DNA of 64,000 nucleotides from assembly GCF_007065885.1 (NCBI RefSeq), contig NZ_CP041409.1, positions 186,001 through 250,000 on the forward strand, read 5' to 3'. Positions 17,461 to 28,396 of the stretch are shown here, one piece after another (position 1 is the stretch's first letter; each line of letters opens with the position of its first letter). Origin of the DNA: Altererythrobacter sp. TH136 (GTDB lineage: Bacteria > Pseudomonadota > Alphaproteobacteria > Sphingomonadales > Sphingomonadaceae). The notes below the pieces were generated by a model. That model was not told the DNA's origin and ran no database searches. It saw only the letters and a list, made by a program, of their open reading frames with translations. Made by a program: the position numbers and the translations under genes.

Positions 17461-18780
17461 TTACCCGCGCGCGCGGATCATGCTGGCGATGTCGACGAAC
17501 TTTTCACGCGGAGCGCCTTCGCGCGCGGCCTGGGCCTCGGCCTCCTCGATCTTTTTCCAGTCGCGGAACGTGACGATATCGAGCTGGCGCTCCTCGGCCA
17601 ACGCGTCGAACCCGGCGCGGCCTTGCCGGGTTACGGTGCCAAGCGCGCCGCTGGCGAGGTCCTCGGCAATCCGGTCGATCACCCCGAACCCGTCGGGGCG
17701 GTTGGTGCCGATGGTGCCGGTCGGCCCGCGCCGCGCCCAGCCGACCGCGTAGAGACCGGGGAGGATGCGCCCCTCGTCGTTCGCGAACTTGCCGGCCCGC
17801 TCGTCGAACGGCACGCCGGGAATGGGCGAGCTGCGGTAGCCGATGCAGGCGACCACCAGGTCGACGGGTATCACATACGTCTCGCCCGTGCCGACCGCGC
17901 GGCCGGCTTCCACGCGCGTGCGTTCGACCTCGACGCCCTCTACTTTCCCGGTGCCGATCAGCCGTACGGGGGAGGCGAACATATCGAAATCGATCTCGAC
18001 CGCCTTGTCCGCGCGCTCGCTTTCCGGGATCGCGGCGAAGCTGCGCAGGTGGCCGACCGACTTGCGCAGGCCCGGCTCCAGGATCGCATCATCCTCCGGC
18101 GCGGGCAGGTCGGCTGGATCGACGCGCGGGGTGGCGCGCAACAGGTGCATCAGTTCGCCCAGTTCCTTGGGCGTCATCATGATCTGGTGCGGCCCGCGGC
18201 GGCCGACGATGGTGACGGTGGTGAGCCGCGAGGCCTTCAGCGCCTCAAGCGCATGGTTGACGATATCGCTGCCGGCGAATTCGTCCTCGGTCTTGGAGAG
18301 GATGCGCGCCACATCGAGCGCGACGTTGCCCATGCCGATCACGACCGCCGACTTGCCCGACAGGTCGGGATCGAGCTGCGCGAACTGCGGGTGGCCGTTG
18401 TACCAGCCGACGAACGCCGCGCTGCCGAACACGTTGGCCAGGTCCTCCCCTGGCAGGCCAAGCGGCTTGTCGTGCGGCGCGCCGGTGGCGAACACCACCG
18501 CATCGTAGAGACCTTGCAACTCTTCGACGGTAACATCCTGGCCGATGGTTACGTTGCCGACGAAGCGCACGTTGTCGGAAAGCGCGGTCGTCTCGTACCG
18601 GCGGCTCACGCCCTTGATCGATTGGTGATCGGGCGCGACCCCGGTGCGGATCAGGCCGAACGGCACCGGCAGGGTGTCGAACACGTCCACCCGCACATCG
18701 TCGCCCCATTTTTTCTGCGCGGCCTCCGCCGTGTAGTACCCCGCGGGGCCCGAGCCGACGATCGCGAGGTGGCGGGTCAT
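17461..18780 (-). CDS. Ferredoxin--NADP+ reductase, adrenodoxin-reductase/FprA type
   Basis: A 439-aa flavoprotein moving electrons between NADPH and a ferredoxin. FAD site GSGPAGYYTAEAA at the N terminus, then the family signature PVPFGLIRTGVAPDHQSIKGV region (residues about 38-60), a second nucleotide-binding motif VIGMGNVALDVARIL for NADPH, and WARRGPTGTIGTNRPDG near the end. It belongs to the mitochondrial adrenodoxin reductase/FprA group, not the plant FNR group. Its start overlaps the phaZ stop by 4 bp, tying it to the PHA genes. The redox partner is not in the window. Confidence 0.92.
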   Translation of the reverse strand: MTRHLAIVGSGPAGYYTAEAAQKKWGDDVRVDVFDTLPVPFGLIRTGVAPDHQSIKGVSRRYETTALSDNVRFVGNVTIGQDVTVEELQGLYDAVVFATGAPHDKPLGLPGEDLANVFGSAAFVGWYNGHPQFAQLDPDLSGKSAVVIGMGNVALDVARILSKTEDEFAGSDIVNHALEALKASRLTTVTIVGRRGPHQIMMTPKELGELMHLLRATPRVDPADLPAPEDDAILEPGLRKSVGHLRSFAAIPESERADKAVEIDFDMFASPVRLIGTGKVEGVEVERTRVEAGRAVGTGETYVIPVDLVVACIGYRSSPIPGVPFDERAGKFANDEGRILPGLYAVGWARRGPTGTIGTNRPDGFGVIDRIAEDLASGALGTVTRQGRAGFDALAEERQLDIVTFRDWKKIEEAEAQAAREGAPREKFVDIASMIRARG

Positions 18781-19640
18781 GCGGCCTGCCTGTTCTCCTC
18801 GTGCCCGTGCTCCTCAAGCAGCGGACGATCGAGGAATGTGCGGATGCACGAGACCGACTGTTCGCGGTGGCTGAGCAGGAACAGGTGTCCGCCGCCTTCG
18901 AAGATTTCGAGGTCGCTGCCGCGGATCAGCGCGTGCAGGAAGCGTCCGTTGATCAGCGGCACGATCGCGTCCTCGTCCCCCATCATGATCAGCGTCGGCT
19001 TGCGGAGGAAGGGCAGGGCGGGCGCGCTGGTCCAGCCCACCATCGCGAGCAGCTGGTAGATGTACCCGCGCCGGGTGGGCGGGGTGAGCCGGCCAATGTG
19101 CGAGGATTTGCCGGCGGTCTTGCCCAGCGCATCGCCGTACAGGGTGGCAAAGTGCTTCTCCATGAAAGCGGCGTCCACGTAACGGCGCGGATCCACCATC
19201 TTACTCAGCGCCGCCGGACTGCCGGGCACCATCAGCATGCCGGCGGTGGTGGCGCACAGGATCAGCCGGCGCACGCGCCCGCCGTGCTGCAAGGCGAAAT
19301 GCTGCGCCATGGCGCCGCCCCAGCTGACCCCCATGACGTCGACTTCATCCAGGCCCAGCTGGTCGAGCAGCTTGGCGGCCGTGCGGCTCATGGTCACAGG
19401 CGTGTACGGCAGAGTGGGTTCGGGAGACCCGCCGACCCCGGGCATGTCGAACATCACGAAACCCCGGTCGTCCAGCGCCTCGGCCAGCGGCGCGACCGCT
19501 TCGATGTTGGCCCCGATGCCATTGAAGAACAGCACCGGCAGGTGATCGGAGGGCATGTCGAGCCGCCAGGTGGCGACCCGCAATTCGCGCCCCCCCACTT
19601 GCATCAGGCGAACGTGGGCGGTGGTCATCGGATCGGTCAC
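18777..19640 (-). CDS. phaZ: Poly(3-hydroxyalkanoate) depolymerase, intracellular
   Basis: An alpha/beta hydrolase of 287 aa closely resembling the intracellular medium-chain-length PHA depolymerase of pseudomonads as I recall it: LFFNGIGANIEAV, FDMPGVGGSPEPTLPY, the nucleophile Ser106 in GVSWGGAMAQ, PRRYVD, GWTSAPALPFLRKPTL and a His in EGGGHLFLL. It should release hydroxyacids from stored polymer. Its position 14 bp after phaC supports this strongly. The likely start is GTG at 19640 with AAGGA upstream; ATG at 19628 is an alternative. Confidence 0.88.
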   Translation of the reverse strand: MTDPMTTAHVRLMQVGGRELRVATWRLDMPSDHLPVLFFNGIGANIEAVAPLAEALDDRGFVMFDMPGVGGSPEPTLPYTPVTMSRTAAKLLDQLGLDEVDVMGVSWGGAMAQHFALQHGGRVRRLILCATTAGMLMVPGSPAALSKMVDPRRYVDAAFMEKHFATLYGDALGKTAGKSSHIGRLTPPTRRGYIYQLLAMVGWTSAPALPFLRKPTLIMMGDEDAIVPLINGRFLHALIRGSDLEIFEGGGHLFLLSHREQSVSCIRTFLDRPLLEEHGHEENRQAA

Positions 19641-19654
19641 GGCAGCTAAGTCCT

Positions 19655-21343
19655 TCAGGCTTGTTCGAGGACGTAACGCCCGGGAGCGGGATCGGTCGCC
19701 GCGAAACTTTCACCGCCCAACGTTTCGGGCGCAGCAGTTTGTTCGCCCGACCGCTGCTGGAGCCATTCAATCCAGAACGGCCACCACGATCCGGCGACTT
19801 CATGCGCGCCCTCCAGCCATTCCTCGGCCGTGGCGGGCAGGGGACCGTCGGCCTGCTGGACGTAGTACCGGGCCTTGGGATTGCCGGGCGGGTTGAGGAT
19901 GGCCTGCATGTGGCCCGACTGGCTGAGCACGTAAGTCACCTGGCCGGAACCGAACAACTGGGTGGAGCGGTACGTCGCGCGCCACGGGGTGATGTGATCG
20001 GTCACTCCGCCAAGAATGAACAGGTCGGCGTCGACCTTCGACAGGTCGACCTGGTGCCCGGCCATCTCGACTTCGCCCTTCCTGGTGAAGGCGAGTGTTT
20101 CCGACAGGGTGAGGAAATCGCCCATCAGCGTGGCGGACAGGTTGGTCGCGTCGGAGTTCCAGAACAGCACGTCGAACGCGGGCGGATCGTCACCCAGCAG
20201 GTAATTGTTGACGACGTAGTTCCAGATCAGGTCGTTGGGCCGGAGCCAGGCAAACCCGCGCGACAGGTCGTCGCCCCTGATGATCCCGCCCTTCGCCGCG
20301 CGCTTCCGGGCCAGCGCGAGGCCGTTGTCGGTCATCAGCGCGCCGGCTTCGATATCGCCATGTTGCGGGTGGAGCACGCACACCATCAGCGTGAGCGCGC
20401 CGAGCAGGTCGCTGCCGTCCGCCGCCAGCTGGCTCGCCAGGACGGCGGCCGTCTGCCCGCCCGAACACCCGGCGGATACGTTCACCTTGTCGCTGCCGGT
20501 AATGGCCGCCACCGCCTCCATCGCCTCGCGGCAGCTGGCGACGTAATCGCCCATGCCCCAGGAGCCCTGTTCCTTCGTGGGGTTCTTCCAGCTGATCACG
20601 AAAGTCTGGATGCCGGCATCGACCTGGTACTTCACCACGGATTTGTCCGGTGACAGGTCGTTGATATACATCTTGTTGATCTGCGGCGGGATGGTCAGCT
20701 GCGGCACCGCATAGACCTGATCGGTGGTCGGTGCGTACTGGATCAGCTCCATCATCTCGGTCCGCAGCACCACCTGACCCGGCGTGGTGGCAACGTTCTC
20801 GCCCAGCTTGAATGGCCGCTTGTCCACCTGCGACACCATGCCCTTGTTGTGGACCATGTCAGTGTAGGCGTTCTTCAGCCCCTTGATCAGCGACAGCCCG
20901 CCGCTGTCGACCACGCGCTTTTGCGCGGCCGGGTTGCCGAGCAGCGTGTTGGTCGGGGCCAGCGCATCGATGATGATCTGGCTGATGAAGTTCGCCCGGT
21001 CGCGCTCCAGCGCGTCGAGCTCCAGCTCCTTCAGCCAGTTCTTCATGCCTTTCTGCATCGCGAGATAGTACTGCGCGCTGGCCTTCAAAAACGGGTTGAA
21101 GGTCCACGCCGGGTCCTTGAACCGCTTGTCCTTGAGATCGGGCGCAAGGTCGCTGTTGCCGGTGACGATCTGGAGCACGTCCTCGCTCATCGCCCGGGCA
21201 TGGCGCATCGTGCGCGCCGGATCGCTGGCGGTTTCCCGCAGGAGCAGCGCGACCGCGCCGGTGAAATCCTCACGCACCAGGCCGACCATGGGGCCCAGTG
21301 CCGTGGTTGACTGCGCCGCTTCGTTTTCCAGTTGGCCGCTCAT
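19655..21343 (-). CDS. phaC: Polyhydroxyalkanoate synthase, class II type
   Basis: Polymerises 3-hydroxyacyl-CoA into PHA granules. The 562-aa protein has the lipase-box-like SAGCSGG with Cys293 as nucleophile (class II form G-A/x-C-S-G-G, unlike the G-Y-C-V-G-G of class I), the aspartate in TDHITPW and histidine in SQSGHMQAILNPPG. Blocks such as RPNDLIWNYVVNNYLLG, DVLFWNSD and MELIQYAPTT match pseudomonad mcl synthases as recalled. phaZ follows immediately. ATG at 21343 has GGGAGAG upstream. The class assignment is by motif and recall, not by tree. Confidence 0.93.
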   Translation of the reverse strand: MSGQLENEAAQSTTALGPMVGLVREDFTGAVALLLRETASDPARTMRHARAMSEDVLQIVTGNSDLAPDLKDKRFKDPAWTFNPFLKASAQYYLAMQKGMKNWLKELELDALERDRANFISQIIIDALAPTNTLLGNPAAQKRVVDSGGLSLIKGLKNAYTDMVHNKGMVSQVDKRPFKLGENVATTPGQVVLRTEMMELIQYAPTTDQVYAVPQLTIPPQINKMYINDLSPDKSVVKYQVDAGIQTFVISWKNPTKEQGSWGMGDYVASCREAMEAVAAITGSDKVNVSAGCSGGQTAAVLASQLAADGSDLLGALTLMVCVLHPQHGDIEAGALMTDNGLALARKRAAKGGIIRGDDLSRGFAWLRPNDLIWNYVVNNYLLGDDPPAFDVLFWNSDATNLSATLMGDFLTLSETLAFTRKGEVEMAGHQVDLSKVDADLFILGGVTDHITPWRATYRSTQLFGSGQVTYVLSQSGHMQAILNPPGNPKARYYVQQADGPLPATAEEWLEGAHEVAGSWWPFWIEWLQQRSGEQTAAPETLGGESFAATDPAPGRYVLEQA

Positions 21344-21485
21344 CGCGCTCTCCCGTGGCGACTTTATGAGCGTGATTCATGCACGGCGCCGCGGTGCTTG
21401 GCAAGCGAGCCGCCAGGCTGCTTCGCAAGGCGCGGTTAACCATTAATGTCAGCGCTTTCTGCAGGCTGAAACCGCATCGCCCGCA

Positions 21486-21528
21486 CGCTTGTTTTAACAC
21501 ATTATCAAGCGCCCGCGCTCAAAAGCGC
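21486..21528. promoter_or_regulatory. Inverted repeat and small hairpin in the phaC / diguanylate cyclase divergent spacer
   Basis: CGCTTG and CAAGCG are separated by 14 AT-rich bases (21486-21511), a spacing compatible with a dimeric regulator. Next to it, GCGCT-CAAA-AGCGC (21515-21528) forms a 5-bp hairpin ending four bases before the ATG at 21533, where a ribosome binding site would be expected and none is seen. Regulatory meaning is inferred. Confidence 0.35.
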
Positions 21529-21532
21529 ACGC

Positions 21533-24238
21533 ATGGTAGGCAAACGAGCGCAGGTGCTGCTGGCAGCTCCACCCGGGGAAGTGCCCGGTGAAGGCGCGCG
21601 TTCTGCGTCGGGGCAAGCCATGCCGGCACCGTCGCGCCGGGAAGGGGAGGCGCGGCGTCGCTCGCGGCGCAGCAGACCCGCGCGCGAAGCGCCGGCCCAT
21701 GTGCGAGGGTGCCAGATTCCGCGCCAGTGGACCCGGGTGGCGGTGTTCGTTGTCTGCGCGCTGGTGTTCGCCGCTGTCGCAGGACGATCGGTGCCGCCAT
21801 TTCTCAGCGTGGTCTGGGCGGCGCTGGCATGCGCCATCGTCGGCGCGGCGCCGTGGCTAATGCGGCTTGAAGAACGGTTGCCCCCGCGCTCGCCCGCATC
21901 GCTGGGGCTGCTGGTGATAGCGGTCCTCCTGCCAATCGCGCTGACCTCGGCGGCATTCGGATACTGGATGTTGAGCGGGGGGCTGGCGTACCACTGGGGC
22001 GTGGCGACGCTGGTCTCGCTGACGGCGGTGTCTACCGCGTTGCTGGGCAACCGGTTGACCCTGATCTTCGCTGGCAAGGCGGTTTTGTGGGGCGTTTTCG
22101 CGATCATGGACGGGTCGCTGGCGGCGATCGGCGCTACCGGCGCGGGCATCGCAGTCATGGTGCTGGTGACGCGATACCAGGCCCGCATCAATCGCGCGGA
22201 GGAGGAACGCCAGCAGGCGCTGGAGCGGGTCCGCCACCGCGCCGAGGACATCCTCCACGATTACGAGGAAACCGGCCAGGGCTGGTTCTGGGAAACCGAT
22301 CGCCGGGGGCAGATCACCTATGTCTCGCACAGCGTCGCCCGCACGCTGGGCCGCGACGACGCGGAGTTGACCGGACGCCCACTGGCCGAGCTGTTCAACC
22401 TTGAAAGCGACAAGCGCGAGGGCGAACGCACGCTGCTTTTCCATCTGACCGCCCGCTCCGCCTTCAGCGACCTGGCGGTGCGGGCTGGCATCGAGGCGGA
22501 GGAGCGCTGGTGGTCGATCAACGGCCGCCCCATCTTCGACGAGTTCGACAACTTCTGCGGCTTTCGCGGGTCGGGCACGGACCTGACCGAGAAGCGCAAG
22601 AGCGCCGAGCACACGTCGCGCCTGGCACATTTCGATTCGCTTACCGGTCTCGCCAACCGATTCCAGATGTCGCAGAGCCTCGAGAAGATCCTGACCGCGC
22701 CGCTCGAGATGCACCGCGATTGCCGCGTGTTCCTGCTCGATCTCGACCGGTTCAAGCATGTCAACGATACGCTGGGCCACCCGGCGGGGGATGCCTTGCT
22801 CAAGCAGGTGGCCCAGCGGCTGGAGTGTTCCGTCGGCAAGATGGGGCTCGTCGGCCGCCTCGGGGGTGACGAGTTCCAGGTCATCATCCCCGGACGCATC
22901 GAGCGGGGCCAGCTCAGCCAGCTTGCGCAGGACATGATCGCGTCGCTGTCGCAGCCCTACTCCATCGATGGGCAGCGCGTGGTGATCGGCGCGTCGATCG
23001 GCATCGCCCTGTCGCCCGAGGACGGCGTGACCAGCGAAGCGCTGATCCGCAACGCCGACCTTGCCCTTTACGCGGCCAAGGATGGCGGGCGGGGGCGGCT
23101 GCACTTCTATTCGGCCGACCTCCATTCCGACGCCGAGGAGCGCAGCCGGCTGGAACAGGACTTGCGCGATGCGATCACGCAGGGCGGGCTGGAACTGCAC
23201 TACCAGCCGGTGGTCCACACGGCGACCGAGAAGATCGCCGGGTTCGAGGCGCTGCTGCGCTGGCGGCATCCGGTGCGCGGCTGGCTGTCCCCCGCAAAGT
23301 TCATCCCCGTTGCTGAGGAATCGGGCCTCATCGGCAAGATCGGAGAATGGGCCATTCACGCCGCCTGCCGGGACCTCGCCACCTGGCCCGAAAACGTGCG
23401 CTGCGCGGTTAACGTGTCGCCGCTGCAGTTCGCCAACCCCGCGTTGCCCGCTATCGTCGCCAGCGCGATCGAGCGCGCCGGGATCACGCCCTCGCGGCTC
23501 GAGCTTGAGATCACCGAGAGCGTTTTCCTTAACGATGACGCCGGCACGGACGCGATGTTCGCCGCGCTGAAGGCGGTGGGCGTGCGGCTGGCGCTCGACG
23601 ACTTCGGCACCGGCTATTCCTCTCTCGGCTACCTGAAGAAAGCGCCTTTCGACAAGATCAAGATCGACCAGAGCTTCGTTCGCGGGGCGACCGAGCCGGG
23701 CAGCCGAAACGGCGCGATCATCGCCTCGATCACCGGCCTCGCGCAGGCGCTGGGCATGGATACGACGGCCGAAGGCGTGGAAACCCTCGATGAACTCGAT
23801 CTGGTGCGGATGTACGGCTGCAGCCACGTGCAGGGGTTCATCTACGAGCGCGCGCTCGATGCCGGCGCGGCGACGCGGCGCCTCGCTACCGGGCTGGCCG
23901 CCGTCGCTAAGGGGCCGCGTTCGGCCCGCGCATCGCGCCACATGATGCTGCGCAAGGTGCTGCTGGAGCATGGCGGGCAGCACTACAACGGAACCATTCG
24001 CAATATCTCCTCCACCGGAGCGCTGGTGGAGGGGCTGTGGAATGTGCCGCCCGGGACGATCTTTCGCATTCTGCTGTCGGAGGGCTTGAGCGTCACCGCG
24101 ACCGCGCGCTGGAGCGCGGAGGACAGGCTGGGCGTCGAGTTCTCCGCCCCGCTTGAACGTGACGCTTCGGGCACGCTGGTCGCGCTGGCGGTGGAACCGC
24201 CGCCCCCGGTGCGCCGCGAACTCAGACGATCGGCGTGA
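21533..24238 (+). CDS. Membrane PAS-GGDEF-EAL-PilZ c-di-GMP protein
   Basis: A 901-aa bifunctional c-di-GMP protein. Residues about 66-217 form roughly six membrane helices; a PAS domain (YEETGQGWFWETDRRGQITYV region) spans about 245-355. The cyclase domain has an intact GGDEF at 444-448. The phosphodiesterase domain has an intact EAL at 572-574, with NVSPLQF, LEITES, DDFGTGYSS, KIKID and AEGVE also present. A C-terminal PilZ domain (about 800-890) has RHMMLRK and NISSTG. No RxxD inhibitory site precedes GGDEF. The start is uncertain: the ATG at 21533 has no clear ribosome binding site and the first 60 residues are low-complexity Arg/Ala/Pro; ATG 21619 is an alternative. Confidence 0.92.
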   Translation: MVGKRAQVLLAAPPGEVPGEGARSASGQAMPAPSRREGEARRRSRRSRPAREAPAHVRGCQIPRQWTRVAVFVVCALVFAAVAGRSVPPFLSVVWAALACAIVGAAPWLMRLEERLPPRSPASLGLLVIAVLLPIALTSAAFGYWMLSGGLAYHWGVATLVSLTAVSTALLGNRLTLIFAGKAVLWGVFAIMDGSLAAIGATGAGIAVMVLVTRYQARINRAEEERQQALERVRHRAEDILHDYEETGQGWFWETDRRGQITYVSHSVARTLGRDDAELTGRPLAELFNLESDKREGERTLLFHLTARSAFSDLAVRAGIEAEERWWSINGRPIFDEFDNFCGFRGSGTDLTEKRKSAEHTSRLAHFDSLTGLANRFQMSQSLEKILTAPLEMHRDCRVFLLDLDRFKHVNDTLGHPAGDALLKQVAQRLECSVGKMGLVGRLGGDEFQVIIPGRIERGQLSQLAQDMIASLSQPYSIDGQRVVIGASIGIALSPEDGVTSEALIRNADLALYAAKDGGRGRLHFYSADLHSDAEERSRLEQDLRDAITQGGLELHYQPVVHTATEKIAGFEALLRWRHPVRGWLSPAKFIPVAEESGLIGKIGEWAIHAACRDLATWPENVRCAVNVSPLQFANPALPAIVASAIERAGITPSRLELEITESVFLNDDAGTDAMFAALKAVGVRLALDDFGTGYSSLGYLKKAPFDKIKIDQSFVRGATEPGSRNGAIIASITGLAQALGMDTTAEGVETLDELDLVRMYGCSHVQGFIYERALDAGAATRRLATGLAAVAKGPRSARASRHMMLRKVLLEHGGQHYNGTIRNISSTGALVEGLWNVPPGTIFRILLSEGLSVTATARWSAEDRLGVEFSAPLERDASGTLVALAVEPPPPVRRELRRSA

Positions 24239-24326
24239 GCATTAGCAATTTGGTTAGGCATGTTCGCTAAGCGACACGCCAAGGCCGGGAAACGGTCACG
24301 GGTCCCAGTCGCAGGTTTGGAGAGAC

Positions 24327-26519
24327 GTGGCACTTAACGGCATCTTTTCGCGCAGAAACAGCGACCGCAGCGGCGGGGCGACGCGCTCGCCCAGCGCGGC
24401 CGATGTCGATCGGCTGGCGCTGCTCGATCAGTTCGAGGAATCGGAGCTGGGCTGGTTCTGGGCGACTGACGCCGAAGGCAAGCTGAGCTACCTGTCCGCC
24501 AGCGCGGCGCATCGGCTGGGACAGAAACCCGAGCAGATGCTCGGCACGCCGCTCACCGCGCTGTTCCTGCCCGATGAACTGGAAGACGAGGACCGCGCGG
24601 AGCGGCCGTTCGCCTTTCAGCTCCGCGCGCGCAGCACCATCTCCGACATGCCCGTGCGCGTGTCCGTGGCGGGGACGGAACGCTGGTGGTCGATTTGCGC
24701 CAAGCCGCAACTCGATCGCGAAAACGAATTCCTGGGCTATCGTGGCAGCGCCAAGGACATCACGGCGGTACGCGAAAGCCAGCGCGATGCCTCGCGTCTT
24801 GCCCAGTACGATTCGCTGACCGGGCTCGCGAACCGGCACCGGATGAGCAAGCGGCTGACCGCCACGCTCATCGCTTACAAGGCGGCCAAGCGCAGCTGCG
24901 CGTTGATGATGCTCGACCTCGACCGCTTCAAGCAGGTGAACGACACACTCGGTCATCCGGCGGGCGACGAATTGCTGAAGCAGGTGGCGCAGCGGCTGGA
25001 ACGGATCGTCGGTAGCAAGGGTGAGATCGGCCGTCTGGGCGGCGACGAATTCCAGGTGATGCTTCCCGACATCGACGATCGCGGCCGGCTGGGCGAGATC
25101 GCCAACAGCGTGATCCAGATGATCTCCCAGCCATATTCGCTCGATGGCAGCCGGGCGATCATCGGCACTTCGGTCGGAATCGCGATCGCGCCCTACGACG
25201 GGATCGACACCGACGAGCTGGTCAGCAGCGCCGACCTGGCGCTGTATGCGGCCAAGGGCGGCGGGCGCGGGCAGTACCGGTTCTTCTCCAGTGAACTGAA
25301 GGATGGCGCACGGCTCCGCCGCCAGATCGAGGAGGATCTGCGCGACGCGATCCAGTCCGACCAGCTGGAACTGCATTATCAGCCGATCGTGCGCACCAGC
25401 GATCACAAGGTAACCGCGCTGGAAGCGCTGGTCCGGTGGAATCACCCGGAACGCGGCTGGATCAGCCCGGCCGAATTCATTCCCGTGGCCGAGGAAACCA
25501 ACCTCATCAACGCGCTCGGCGAATGGGTGCTCAGGCGCGCCTGCCGCGACGCGGTCGAGTGGCCGCACTCGCTGCGGGTGGCGGTCAACGTGTCCGCGAT
25601 CCAGTTTTCCGGAACCGACGTGCCCAAGGTGGTGCGCGCGGTCCTCGACCGGTCGGGACTGGAGCCCGAGCGTCTGGAGCTGGAAATCACTGAGAGCGTC
25701 TTTCTGGGCGATCCGCAGGGCACGGGCATCATGCTCAAGGCCCTGAAGAAGATCGGGGTGCGGCTCGCTCTCGACGATTTCGGCACCGGCTATTCGTCGC
25801 TGGGCTATCTCAGCAGCGCCCCGCTCGACAAGATCAAGATCGACCGCAGCTTCGTCGCCGGGCTGACCGAAGACGAGAACAATAACGCGGCGATCATCAC
25901 CGCTATCGTCAGCCTGGCGCGCGCGCTGAAGATGGAAACCGTGGCCGAAGGGGTCGAGGCGATGGACGAACTCGACCTGATCACCAAGCTCGGCGCGAGC
26001 CATATCCAGGGCTACATCTTCTCCAAGGCGCTGACGCACGACGCTCTACTCGAGCGGCTGCTCGAGGGCGGTCTTCAGTTCGAACCCGAAGGCCCGGCCA
26101 AGCATCGGGCGGATCGGCGATCGACCTTTCGCCGGGTCGGGGTGATTCACGAGGATCACCGTTACGAAGTGGTCATGCGCAACCTGTCGCGGACGGGGGC
26201 GGGGATCGAGGGGCTGCTCGATGTGCCGCTTGGCACCCCGCTGGTGCTCGATCTCGGCGGCGGGCAACTCGCGGTTGCCGAAGTCGTCCGATCGGAAGGC
26301 TACTCCCAGGGGCTGGAATTCGAGCAGGCGCTGATCAACGACGGGGCTGACGGGCTGTGCACCAGGCATCGCATCAGCCCCTATGCCCTCGCTTCGGCGG
26401 GCATGCCGCTTGCCGCTCTGCCGCCTGGATCATACCTGCCGCAAAGCCGCGATGACGGGCCGAAGAGCCGACCGGCATTCCTGCAGGTCGATCTTGCCCA
26501 GACCAATCGCGCCGCCTGA
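24327..26519 (+). CDS. Soluble PAS-GGDEF-EAL-PilZ c-di-GMP protein
   Basis: A 730-aa paralogue of the preceding protein, lacking the membrane region. PAS about 33-150 (FEESELGWFWATDAEGKLSYL region), GGDEF intact at 238-242, EAL intact at 366-368 with NVSAIQF, LEITES, DDFGTGYSS, KIKID and AEGVE, and a C-terminal PilZ domain from about residue 593 (RRSTFRR and NLSRTGAG). As in its neighbour, no RxxD product-inhibition site is present before GGDEF. GTG start with GGAGAGAC upstream. Only 88 bp separate the two genes; they probably arose by tandem duplication and may be co-transcribed. Confidence 0.93.
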   Translation: MALNGIFSRRNSDRSGGATRSPSAADVDRLALLDQFEESELGWFWATDAEGKLSYLSASAAHRLGQKPEQMLGTPLTALFLPDELEDEDRAERPFAFQLRARSTISDMPVRVSVAGTERWWSICAKPQLDRENEFLGYRGSAKDITAVRESQRDASRLAQYDSLTGLANRHRMSKRLTATLIAYKAAKRSCALMMLDLDRFKQVNDTLGHPAGDELLKQVAQRLERIVGSKGEIGRLGGDEFQVMLPDIDDRGRLGEIANSVIQMISQPYSLDGSRAIIGTSVGIAIAPYDGIDTDELVSSADLALYAAKGGGRGQYRFFSSELKDGARLRRQIEEDLRDAIQSDQLELHYQPIVRTSDHKVTALEALVRWNHPERGWISPAEFIPVAEETNLINALGEWVLRRACRDAVEWPHSLRVAVNVSAIQFSGTDVPKVVRAVLDRSGLEPERLELEITESVFLGDPQGTGIMLKALKKIGVRLALDDFGTGYSSLGYLSSAPLDKIKIDRSFVAGLTEDENNNAAIITAIVSLARALKMETVAEGVEAMDELDLITKLGASHIQGYIFSKALTHDALLERLLEGGLQFEPEGPAKHRADRRSTFRRVGVIHEDHRYEVVMRNLSRTGAGIEGLLDVPLGTPLVLDLGGGQLAVAEVVRSEGYSQGLEFEQALINDGADGLCTRHRISPYALASAGMPLAALPPGSYLPQSRDDGPKSRPAFLQVDLAQTNRAA

Positions 26520-26568
26520 CCGGCGCCCCGCGTGACAGGTGCCGGCACGGGCGCTAAGGGCCCGCGCG

Positions 26569-28386
<1,818 letters not shown>

Positions 28387-28396
28387 ACCTCTGCGC

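Noticed and set aside
21857-23983. A 708-codon open frame on the minus strand opposite the membrane GGDEF-EAL protein
   Set aside because: It lies wholly antisense to a protein with clear domains. The high GC content removes stop codons from the opposite strand, and the translation shows no family.
24267-26039. A 590-codon minus-strand frame opposite the soluble GGDEF-EAL-PilZ protein
   Set aside because: Antisense shadow of conserved domains, low-complexity translation.
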